From NCBI GenBank assembly GCA_003646705.1, contig QMLK01000104.1, forward strand, positions 1 to 5,028: a stretch of DNA of 5,028 nt, in the 5' to 3' direction. Shown here in pieces: positions 1-4,093 of this stretch. Origin of the DNA: Deltaproteobacteria bacterium (GTDB taxonomy: Bacteria > Desulfobacterota > B13-G15). The notes under the pieces are model-generated. The model saw only the letters and a program-made list of their open reading frames with translations, ran no database searches and had not been told where the DNA came from. Both the position numbers and the translations under genes were made by a program. Position 1 is the first letter of the stretch; each line of letters opens with the position of its first letter.

Positions 1-1
1 C

Positions 2-268
2 CTTGAGACAGCGGCCCAGTGCCTCTTGGCCGACGTTTACAGGGCCCAGGGCAAAGCCGAGGAGGCCGAAGCGGCCCTCGAGAGGTGTCAGCAGCGAGGC
101 AAGGGCTGGATGGAAGCCTACGCGCTGTTGAAGAAGGCCCTCTACCAGGAATCCGAGGGGAAGAAGGAGGAGGCCTTGAAGACCTACCAACAGGTCTTAC
201 CGATGCTGCCGCCCGGCGAACTCAGCCTCTTTGTAAGGTTGAAGTTGCAGGAGTTACGTCAGGATTGA
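2..268 (+). CDS. TPR-repeat protein, C-terminal end (partial)
   Basis: The frame is open from the left edge to a TGA at 266–268, giving the last 88 residues of a longer protein whose start lies outside the window. The visible part fits tetratricopeptide repeats. One helix pair has the pattern LADVYRAQGKAEEAEAAL, with the small and aromatic residues expected of a TPR. A second, looser unit contains ALYQESEGKKEEALKTYQQV. The protein ends in a charged helix (LKLQELRQD). TPR units mediate protein-protein contacts, so no enzymatic role can be read from this piece, and location cannot be judged without the N-terminus. The TTG at 26 can be read as a start, but the frame stays open upstream of it, so I treat the gene as truncated by the window. 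It converges on the lipoprotein gene with one base between the two stop codons. Confidence 0.75.
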   Translation, partial: LETAAQCLLADVYRAQGKAEEAEAALERCQQRGKGWMEAYALLKKALYQESEGKKEEALKTYQQVLPMLPPGELSLFVRLKLQELRQD

Positions 269-269
269 C

Positions 270-719
270 TCAACCACCCAAGAATTCTTCAAAGCTCTTC
301 GTCTTGTAGGCTCCGCTGGAGATGTACTCGAGGATCTTCGCGAACTCCTGGGGAGGACGGTAGCCTGTGACAGGGCCGATCAGGTCGCCCTCAGGGGAGT
401 AAAACCAGATGGTGGGGAAGACGAAGACCCTGAAGCGGAGAAGAAGGTCCCTGTGTCCTTCAGCCTCCACCTTCACCAGCACGAAGGCCTCCCTGAGGAG
501 GGAGAGGACCTTGGGGTCCTTGAGGGTCACCTCCTCCATGTAGTAGCAGAACCTACAGCCCCGTTGGGTGAAGAGGAGCATGGCTGGGAGCCCCCTCTGC
601 TTGGCTTGCTCCATGGCCTGGGGATAGGAGACCCAAGGGATTGCGGAGGCCTCTTCTGCAGGCCTCTCACCGCAGGCCACCAGGAAGAGGGAGATCGCTA
701 AGACGAGAAGGAGCCTCAT
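270..719 (-). CDS. Thioredoxin-fold lipoprotein with CxxC motif
   Basis: A 149-residue protein predicted to be exported and lipid-anchored on the periplasmic side. Residues 1–15 are a short hydrophobic signal ending in the lipobox LVAC, so C16 would be the lipidated residue. A thioredoxin-like domain follows, with the redox pair C55-R-F-C58 in FTQRGCRFCYYM and the usual cis-proline at P102 (FPTIWFY). The CxxCxxM form resembles the thioredoxin_7/SoxW/DsbD-gamma group rather than classical thioredoxin. The ATG at 719 overlaps the ccdA stop as ATGA, and AAAGGTG lies 7 nt upstream inside ccdA, which together fix the start and suggest translational coupling. A frame extending upstream of this ATG only re-reads ccdA. 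The probable role is to take electrons from CcdA and reduce periplasmic disulfides, for example in cytochrome c maturation or thiol repair. The substrate is unknown. Confidence 0.88.
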   Translation of the reverse strand: MRLLLVLAISLFLVACGERPAEEASAIPWVSYPQAMEQAKQRGLPAMLLFTQRGCRFCYYMEEVTLKDPKVLSLLREAFVLVKVEAEGHRDLLLRFRVFVFPTIWFYSPEGDLIGPVTGYRPPQEFAKILEYISSGAYKTKSFEEFLGG

Positions 720-1381
720 AGCCCTGCACCTTTGAAGATCAACCACCCCCCCATCACCAGCAGGATCAAGCCACTTGCAGCGTTGACCCAGCGGAGCCCC
801 CGCTTCAAAGACGAGAACAGGGCGATAAAACGGTTCCAGCAGAGGGAGATGAGGAGGAACGGGACCGCCAAACCCATCGAGTAAACGCCTAAGAGGACCA
901 GGCCCCGCTTGGGGTCCTGGCCTGCCATAGCATAGGTGAGGATGGAACCGAGGATGGGCCCCACGCATGGGGACCAGCCGAAGGCGAAGGCCGCCCCTAC
1001 GAGGAAGGGGCCGATGAGGGGCAGACGGATCTCCCCTGGGTGCCACTTCCTCTCCCTGAGGAGGACGGGCAGGAAGCGCAGCCCCAACAGATGCAGGGCC
1101 AACACCATCACCACAACCCCCCCGATCACCTGCAGCGGGGCTCGCCACCTGATCAGGAGATGGCCGAAGCTCCCGAAGGAGGCCCCGAGGGCCATGAAGA
1201 CGGCCGAGAAGCCCAAGACGAAGAAGAGGGCCGCCAGAAAGACCCTCCTGCCCGCCGCCCCCAACTCCTTCACCGAGACACCCGAAAGGACCGAGAAGTA
1301 GACCGGGAGCAGCGGGAAAATACACGGGGAGAAAAAACTGCCCACCCCGGCCAGGAAGGCGACGGCGAGGGAGACCTCCAT
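716..1381 (-). CDS. ccdA: CcdA-family transmembrane thiol-disulfide reductant transporter
   Basis: A 221-residue, very hydrophobic protein of CcdA length, equivalent to the membrane domain of DsbD. The family passes electrons from cytoplasmic thioredoxin across the inner membrane to periplasmic acceptors. Both diagnostic sites are present: C20 in FFSPCIFPLLP of the first membrane helix and C139 in GWSPCVGPILG of the central helix. This pair forms the redox-active disulfide. About six membrane segments can be seen, with charged loops near 38–46 and 109–119. A third Cys, C181, lies in a later helix. I choose the ATG at 1381, which overlaps the thioredoxin TGA by one base (TGATG) and has AAGG 7 nt upstream. 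A TTG at 1384 would add one residue but is less well spaced. The neighbours on both sides are its expected donor (thioredoxin) and acceptor (thioredoxin-like lipoprotein). Confidence 0.93.
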   Translation of the reverse strand: MEVSLAVAFLAGVGSFFSPCIFPLLPVYFSVLSGVSVKELGAAGRRVFLAALFFVLGFSAVFMALGASFGSFGHLLIRWRAPLQVIGGVVVMVLALHLLGLRFLPVLLRERKWHPGEIRLPLIGPFLVGAAFAFGWSPCVGPILGSILTYAMAGQDPKRGLVLLGVYSMGLAVPFLLISLCWNRFIALFSSLKRGLRWVNAASGLILLVMGGWLIFKGAGL

Positions 1382-1704
1382 CAAAGGGCCTTCTCTATCA
1401 AGTCCTCTATGTTCTCCTTGGGGACGGCCCCCACCACCTTGTCCACCACCTGGCCGTCCTTGAAGAGGATCAAGGTCGGGATGCTCCTTATCCCGAAACG
1501 GCCCGCTGTGACGGGGTTCTCATCCACGTTCAGCTTGCCGAACTTGCAACGACCCTTGTATTCCTCGGCCAGCTTCTCGATGACAGGGGCCACCATGAGG
1601 CATGGACTGCACCAGGGGGCCCAAAAGTCCACCAACACGGGGATCTCCGACTGTCCTACCTCGGCGTCGAAGTTATCGTCGTTGAGGACCACTATCCCTT
1701 CCAT
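1381..1704 (-). CDS. trxA: Thioredoxin (WCSPC active site)
   Basis: A 107-residue cytoplasmic protein of classical thioredoxin length with no signal peptide. The full fold signature is present: buried D26 in LVDFWAPWC, active-site cysteines C32 and C35, cis-proline P76 ([11 protein letters not shown]), and the closing helix [11 protein letters not shown]. The active site is WCSPC, with Ser in place of the usual Gly, which may alter redox potential or partner choice. An extra Cys, C53, lies in the [14 protein letters not shown] segment. The start is the ATG at 1704, because AAGGAGGT sits 4 nt upstream (core GGAGG to ATG, 6 nt). The GTG at 1710 lies inside this ribosome site and cannot be the start. 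Thioredoxin reductase would normally reduce it, and ccdA immediately downstream suggests that it feeds electrons to CcdA. Genomes often hold several trx genes, so the symbol gives the family only. Confidence 0.93.
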   Translation of the reverse strand: MEGIVVLNDDNFDAEVGQSEIPVLVDFWAPWCSPCLMVAPVIEKLAEEYKGRCKFGKLNVDENPVTAGRFGIRSIPTLILFKDGQVVDKVVGAVPKENIEDLIEKAL

Positions 1705-1767
1705 GGACACCTCCTTAAAGGCTATTTCAAAGGGCTTCGGGTCGACCTCCAGTCGACTCCCTCAGCC
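1705..1767 (-). promoter_or_regulatory. Intergenic spacer with GTCGAC dyad and strong thioredoxin ribosome site
   Basis: This 63-base gap is the longest inside the operon, where most junctions overlap. It holds two copies of GTCGAC (1741–1746 and 1752–1757) separated by CTCCA. They can form a 6-bp hairpin with a 5-base loop, or serve as a DNA dyad. A strong Shine-Dalgarno, AAGGAGGT (1709–1716), directs the thioredoxin start at 1704. No run of T follows the hairpin, so it is not a Rho-independent terminator. I see no convincing promoter here. The hairpin might tune mRNA processing between the regulatory and relay halves of the operon. Confidence 0.4.
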
Positions 1768-1947
1768 TCACGTGAAAAAGCTACGGGAAGCACCGCAGGA
1801 ACCCCCCAGGCTGCAAGCCGAGAGCAACCTCTCTACCTCCTCGCTGCCACAGCGGGGACACCTCACCCGCTCCTCCTCCTTGCTGCGGAGCTGCAACACC
1901 TCAAAGACCTCATCACAGCGCTTGCAGCGGTACTCATACAAGGGCAT
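1768..1947 (-). CDS. FmdB-type small zinc-ribbon protein
   Basis: A 59-residue protein beginning MPLYEYRCKRCDEVFEVLQ, the hallmark opening of the FmdB / CxxC-CxxC-SSSS zinc-ribbon family. Four cysteines in two pairs (C8/C11 and C30/C33, in RCPRCGSEEVERLLS) should bind one zinc ion. The tail is short and rich in Ser, Gly and Cys (SACSLGGSCGASRSFFT), with additional C45 and C51, as in many family members. Family proteins are often labelled putative regulators from the fmd operon of methylotrophs, but the molecular function is not established. The start is well supported: AAAGGAGGTGA (1954–1964), an 11-base match to the 16S anti-Shine-Dalgarno, lies just before the ATG, with GGAGG 9 nt away. The gene overlaps the end of the upstream Cys-rich gene by 14 bases, so the two are probably translated in a coupled way. 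Confidence 0.87.
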   Translation of the reverse strand: MPLYEYRCKRCDEVFEVLQLRSKEEERVRCPRCGSEEVERLLSACSLGGSCGASRSFFT

Positions 1948-2119
1948 CGGCCGTCACCTCCTTTCCCTTCCTCTTCTTTAGTCTCTGCCTCTCCTCGGTG
2001 AGGAACCATATGGCGCATTTCTCCCTGTTGTCACAATACTCCTCCGGGCGGGGACATTCCGCCTCTTCATATGACATCTCCCTGCCGAACTTCTTGCACC
2101 TAAGGAGTCCCTTTGCCAT
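1934..2119 (-). CDS. Small Cys-rich protein of unknown function
   Basis: A 61-residue protein beginning MAKGLLRCKKFGREM. It has four cysteines, C8, C22, C29 and C34 (spacing C-x13-C-x6-C-x4-C), in an acidic, Pro-containing stretch (AECPRPEEYC, then REKCAIWFL), followed by a very basic tail (RQRLKKRKGK). The Cys arrangement suggests a small metal-binding fold, zinc or Fe-S, but I do not recognise a named family with certainty. No signal peptide or membrane segment is present, so it should be cytoplasmic. The ATG at 2119 has GAGG 6 nt upstream within a purine-rich run. A longer reading from a TTG at 2209 lacks a ribosome site and overlaps the small membrane gene, so I reject it. The end overlaps the FmdB-like gene by 14 bases, placing it in the ArsR/thioredoxin operon. 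Confidence 0.68.
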   Translation of the reverse strand: MAKGLLRCKKFGREMSYEEAECPRPEEYCDNREKCAIWFLTEERQRLKKRKGKEVTADALV

Positions 2120-2165
2120 CCTCTCCCTCGACCCGATCCTCGAGCCGACAGCTCTGAGACAGTCA
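2100..2165 (-). other. Candidate selenocysteine codon with extension and SECIS-like hairpin
   Basis: After the TGA at 2163–2165 the frame stays open for 20 codons to a TAG, encoding LSQSCRLEDRVEGEDGKGTP. This places a Cys five residues after the candidate selenocysteine (U-x4-C). Downstream in the RNA, CUCGA (2140–2144) pairs perfectly with UCGAG (2127–2131) around an 8-base loop, GGAUCGGG, which opens about 23 nt after the UGA and begins with G. This fits the loop distance and loop-G rule I know for bacterial SECIS elements. An outer UCUC/GAGA pairing is also possible. Against it: TGA is the commonest stop codon in this window, 20 open codons can occur by chance, and a competing 4-bp hairpin (GAGC/GCUC) exists. 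Confidence 0.4.
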
Positions 2166-2252
2166 AGTGGGCACCCCGAGACGGGGCAATAGGTATTTGT
2201 TGACCACAAACCACAAGGCTAAAAAGGCCAAAAGGATCAGTAAACCCCTCAT
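2163..2252 (-). CDS. Small single-pass membrane protein (29 aa up to an in-frame TGA)
   Basis: The frame starts at an ATG whose bases overlap the arsR stop as ATGA (2249–2252), with GGGGGA 6 nt upstream, a strong sign of a translated and coupled gene. Residues 1–18 are almost wholly hydrophobic (MRGLLILLAFLALWFVV), forming one membrane helix, followed by NKYLLPRLGVPT and a TGA at 2163–2165. Read conventionally, this is a 29-residue protein. If the TGA is decoded as selenocysteine, the product is 50 residues, ending at the TAG at 2100–2102, with U30-L-S-Q-S-C35 just outside the helix (see the separate entry). Its place between an ArsR regulator and a thioredoxin/CcdA relay fits a membrane-anchored thiol or selenol redox function, which is inference. 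I do not recognise a named family. Confidence 0.6.
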   Translation of the reverse strand: MRGLLILLAFLALWFVVNKYLLPRLGVPT

Positions 2253-2521
2253 CTCCTCTCCCCCTTGAGGGCCTCCAAGACCCCCTTCACCCTTGGATCA
2301 CTCACAAAATACCGCACCATGTTCCCCTGCCTTTCACAAGCCACCAACCCCTTGCTCCGCAGTATGGCCAGGTGCTGAGAAACGGTAGCCTGGGGCAGCT
2401 CAAGGCAACCCCAGATGTTCTTCACACAGGCCTCCTCGTTGAGCAGCAGCTCCAAGATCCTCAACCGGATGGGGTGACCCATGGTCTTCAGGAGCTCAGC
2501 GATTTCCTCTTCCCAGTTCAT
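2249..2521 (-). CDS. ArsR-family winged-helix transcriptional repressor
   Basis: A 90-residue protein of normal ArsR/SmtB length. An N-terminal helix leads into MGHPIRLRILELLLNEE, followed by the recognition region LPQATVSQHLAILRSKGLV (residues 42–60) and the beta-wing ACERQGNMVRYFV. Dimers of this family bind an operator and release it when metal or thiol chemistry alters them. Cysteines C32 and C39 flank the alpha-3 region, where ArsR proteins carry ELCVCDL-type ligands, and C62 opens the wing. There is no Cys in the last helix, so the site differs from both classical ArsR and SqrR/BigR pairs. As first gene of the operon, next to its own promoter, it probably represses itself and the thioredoxin relay in response to a thiol-reactive or metalloid signal (inference). 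The ATG at 2521 has no Shine-Dalgarno, but the full N-terminal helix is needed for the fold. Confidence 0.92.
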   Translation of the reverse strand: MNWEEEIAELLKTMGHPIRLRILELLLNEEACVKNIWGCLELPQATVSQHLAILRSKGLVACERQGNMVRYFVSDPRVKGVLEALKGERR

Positions 2522-2532
2522 CGGTTAATTAG

Positions 2533-2560
2533 AATATATTGATTATTTTGCCTTTGTCAA
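2533..2560 (-). promoter_or_regulatory. Sigma70-like promoter for the arsR–thioredoxin operon
   Basis: On the minus strand there is a perfect -35 box TTGACA (2555–2560), a 16-base spacer and a -10 box TATATT (2533–2538). The -35 box lies within the last codons of the upstream deoxyhypusine-synthase-like gene, and the stop of that gene is in the spacer. Transcription should start near 2525–2527, only about 5 bases before the arsR ATG, so the message would be almost leaderless. The AT-rich stretch around the -10 box contains an imperfect TAAT…ATTA dyad that could be the ArsR operator. Confidence is good for the promoter and low for the operator. Confidence 0.7.
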
Positions 2561-3499
2561 GTATTCGACCACCGCTGCAGCCAGAAGGGGGAACATGATC
2601 TCGTGGTGGCCCACCAAGCTGTAGCCCCTGCCGCCCTCGGCCGCCGGCCTCTCGAGCACGTTCCTGAGGGGGCGGTAGTGGACCGAAAAGTCCATGTTGA
2701 CGGTCAGGAAATCCTTCACGTCGTGCCCGAGGTTCCTGGCCAGGTTCAGGGCCTTGAGGAAGACCTCAGGCAGGATGACCGCGGAGCCGAGGTTTATGTA
2801 CACGCCCCCCCTAAGTTCTGCCACCTGGGCTGCGAAGAGGAGAAAGTCCCTGTGGGTCATCTCCCCGGTGATGGCCCCGTCGGTGGAGGGGTGCATGTGG
2901 ATAACGTCCGTCCCGATGGCTATGTGGACCGAAAGGGGCACCCCGAGGCGGTGACCCGCGCCGAAGAGGCTTAGGTCCCGGTGGGGCAAGCCCTCCTCCC
3001 AGATGGCCTCGCCCAAGGCCTCCCCAGCCCCCTTCCCCAGGCGGTATCCCCTCTTCAGGGCCGCGTTGATGAAGGTGGCCGTCTCGGAGGCCATGCCGAA
3101 GGTGCCATCCCTCAGCCCTTCCCCCACCTCCTCGGAGGTCCTCCCGATTAGGGCGATCTCCACGTCGTGGACCATACAGGCGCCGTTGAAGGCCACCCCT
3201 GAGAGGACACCCCGTTCCATCAGGTCGATGACGATGGGGTTGAGGCCCACCTTTATGGGATGGGCCCCCATCCCCAGCAGTACCCTTCTGCCGGCCCTCG
3301 CCGCCTCGGCGATCCCTCGGGCCACCTCCAGGAGGTCCTTTGCCGCCAAGATCCTCGGCAAGGAGGAAAAGAGATCCTGGAGGGAGGCCCCTGGCGGAAG
3401 GGGGGTTCCGAAGTCCTCGATGGAGACCTTCCTGTGGGCTCCTTCAAGCCTTACGGTCCGCACCCCAGTGGGGTCGAGCCTCTTCTCAGAAGAGCTCAT
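2543..3499 (-). CDS. Conserved protein, tentatively deoxyhypusine-synthase-like (NAD-binding fold)
   Basis: A 318-residue cytoplasmic protein without signal or membrane segments. The conserved-looking blocks are GMGAHPIKVGLNPIVIDLMERG (about residues 76–97), FNGACMVHDVEIAL (104–117), then SVHIAIGTDVIHMHPSTDGA, GGVYINLGSAVILPEVFLKA and a closing GRGYSLVGHHEIMFPLLAAAVVEYL. The alternation of glycine-rich strand ends with helices, the GxxxHD motif and the G-rich 'GGVYINLGSA' block recall deoxyhypusine/homospermidine-synthase-like proteins, but I cannot point to the catalytic lysine of true deoxyhypusine synthase. Several His residues (HMHPS, GHH) could bind metal. The reaction is unknown and the family call is tentative. 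The ATG at 3499 overlaps the end of the GmhA gene by 14 bases and lacks a clear ribosome site, so translation is probably coupled to gmhA. It is the only gene here ending in TAA, and the arsR -35 box is built into its last codons. Confidence 0.6.
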   Translation of the reverse strand: MSSSEKRLDPTGVRTVRLEGAHRKVSIEDFGTPLPPGASLQDLFSSLPRILAAKDLLEVARGIAEAARAGRRVLLGMGAHPIKVGLNPIVIDLMERGVLSGVAFNGACMVHDVEIALIGRTSEEVGEGLRDGTFGMASETATFINAALKRGYRLGKGAGEALGEAIWEEGLPHRDLSLFGAGHRLGVPLSVHIAIGTDVIHMHPSTDGAITGEMTHRDFLLFAAQVAELRGGVYINLGSAVILPEVFLKALNLARNLGHDVKDFLTVNMDFSVHYRPLRNVLERPAAEGGRGYSLVGHHEIMFPLLAAAVVEYLTKAK

Positions 3500-4058
3500 C
3501 TTCGGCCAGCTCGCACAGGATGTGGGCCAAGGTGATATGGACCTCCTGGATCCGTGGCGTCTCCTCGGAGGGAACCACCAGGCAGAGTTCGGCCACCTCC
3601 TTCACCTGGCCGCCGTCCCCACCGGAGAAGGCCAGGGTCCGGAGGCCCCTCTGCTTGGCCACCTGGAGGGCCTTGACCACGTTGGGCGACCTGCCGCTGG
3701 TGGTCATCCCCCAGGCGAGGTCCCCGGCCTCTCCCAGGGCCTCTATCTGGCGGGCGAAGACCAGAGAGAAATCGTAATCGTTGGCCACACTGGTCAGGAC
3801 CGACGTATCTGTGGTGAGGGCCAAGGCAGGGAGCCCCTTTCGGTCCTTCCGGAAGCGGTTGACCAGCTCTGCGGCTATGTGCTGGGCTTGGGCAGCACTG
3901 CCCCCGTTTCCGAAGATCAGGACCTTCCCCCCTCCCCTCAACGTCCCCACGAGGAGGCGGGCGGCCTCGAGGACCCCTTCGAGCTCCCCCTCGAAGAACC
4001 TCCTCTTGACCTCGATCGCCTCCCTGGCGACCTCTAACACCCTCTCGCGCAAGTCCAT
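3486..4058 (-). CDS. gmhA: Phosphoheptose isomerase (sedoheptulose-7-phosphate isomerase, SIS domain)
   Basis: A 190-residue protein matching GmhA in length and motifs. GmhA converts sedoheptulose 7-phosphate to D-glycero-D-manno-heptose 7-phosphate, the first step of ADP-heptose synthesis for the LPS inner core. The SIS phosphate-binding loop is FGNGGSAAQAQHIAAEL (49–65). The segment LTTDTSVLTSVANDYDFSLVFARQIEAL (81–108) is typical of the family, as is SGGDGGQ (145–151). Zinc ligands by analogy with characterised GmhA are H60, E64, Q171 and H179 (TPRIQEVHITLAH), all present. The loop TTSGRSPN carries Arg where Asn is usual (TSGNSPN). The ATG at 4058 is fixed by AGGAGG (4065–4070) 6 nt upstream, and longer readings only re-read the upstream deacetylase gene. 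Other SIS isomerases resemble this, but the motif set makes GmhA the best call. Confidence 0.9.
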   Translation of the reverse strand: MDLRERVLEVAREAIEVKRRFFEGELEGVLEAARLLVGTLRGGGKVLIFGNGGSAAQAQHIAAELVNRFRKDRKGLPALALTTDTSVLTSVANDYDFSLVFARQIEALGEAGDLAWGMTTSGRSPNVVKALQVAKQRGLRTLAFSGGDGGQVKEVAELCLVVPSEETPRIQEVHITLAHILCELAEDELF

Positions 4059-4093
4059 AAAAGTCCTCCTACGGCGCCTTGCGCCCTCCCTCC
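4059..4093 (-). promoter_or_regulatory. Short spacer with GC hairpin and gmhA ribosome site
   Basis: This 35-base gap separates the deacetylase stop from gmhA. It contains a small GC hairpin (GGCGC, AAG loop, GCGCC; 4073–4085) and then the Shine-Dalgarno AGGAGG (4065–4070), well spaced from the ATG at 4058. No T-run follows, so it does not look like a terminator. Read-through from the upstream gene into gmhA is expected. Confidence 0.45.

Noticed and set aside
280..289. The perfect 10-base palindrome AAGAATTCTT near the lipoprotein stop codon.
   Set aside because: It lies in coding sequence (EEF codons), has no loop or T-run, and this length is expected by chance.
720..1325. A long N-terminal extension (about 200 residues) of the thioredoxin-like lipoprotein frame.
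   Set aside because: It lies wholly within ccdA in another frame and has low-complexity Pro/Gly/Arg composition. The signal peptide with lipobox starts exactly at the ATG at 719.
1705..1710. A GTG start at 1710 for thioredoxin.
   Set aside because: The GTG lies within the AAGGAGGT ribosome site that serves the ATG at 1704.
1040..1981. A long plus-strand open frame of 313 codons opposite ccdA, thioredoxin and the FmdB-like gene.
   Set aside because: Its composition is His/Gln/Glu then Ser/Pro rich with no domain pattern, and it is antisense to four well-supported genes. The same applies to the plus-strand frames over 2603–4113, which arise from G+C-rich third positions on the other strand.
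2142..2154. A GAGC/GCUC hairpin starting 8 bases after the candidate selenocysteine codon, as an alternative SECIS.
   Set aside because: Its loop opens only about 12 bases after the UGA, too near for a bacterial SECIS, and its stem is 4 bp. The CUCGA/UCGAG hairpin further on fits better, though the two compete.
1934..2209. A 91-residue reading of the Cys-rich gene starting at a TTG at 2209, which adds an N-terminus with CPVSGCPLDC.
   Set aside because: There is no ribosome site before the TTG. The added part overlaps the ATGA-coupled small membrane gene in another frame, and the ATG at 2119 has a properly spaced GAGG. The extra cysteines are probably a by-product of the overlapping frame.
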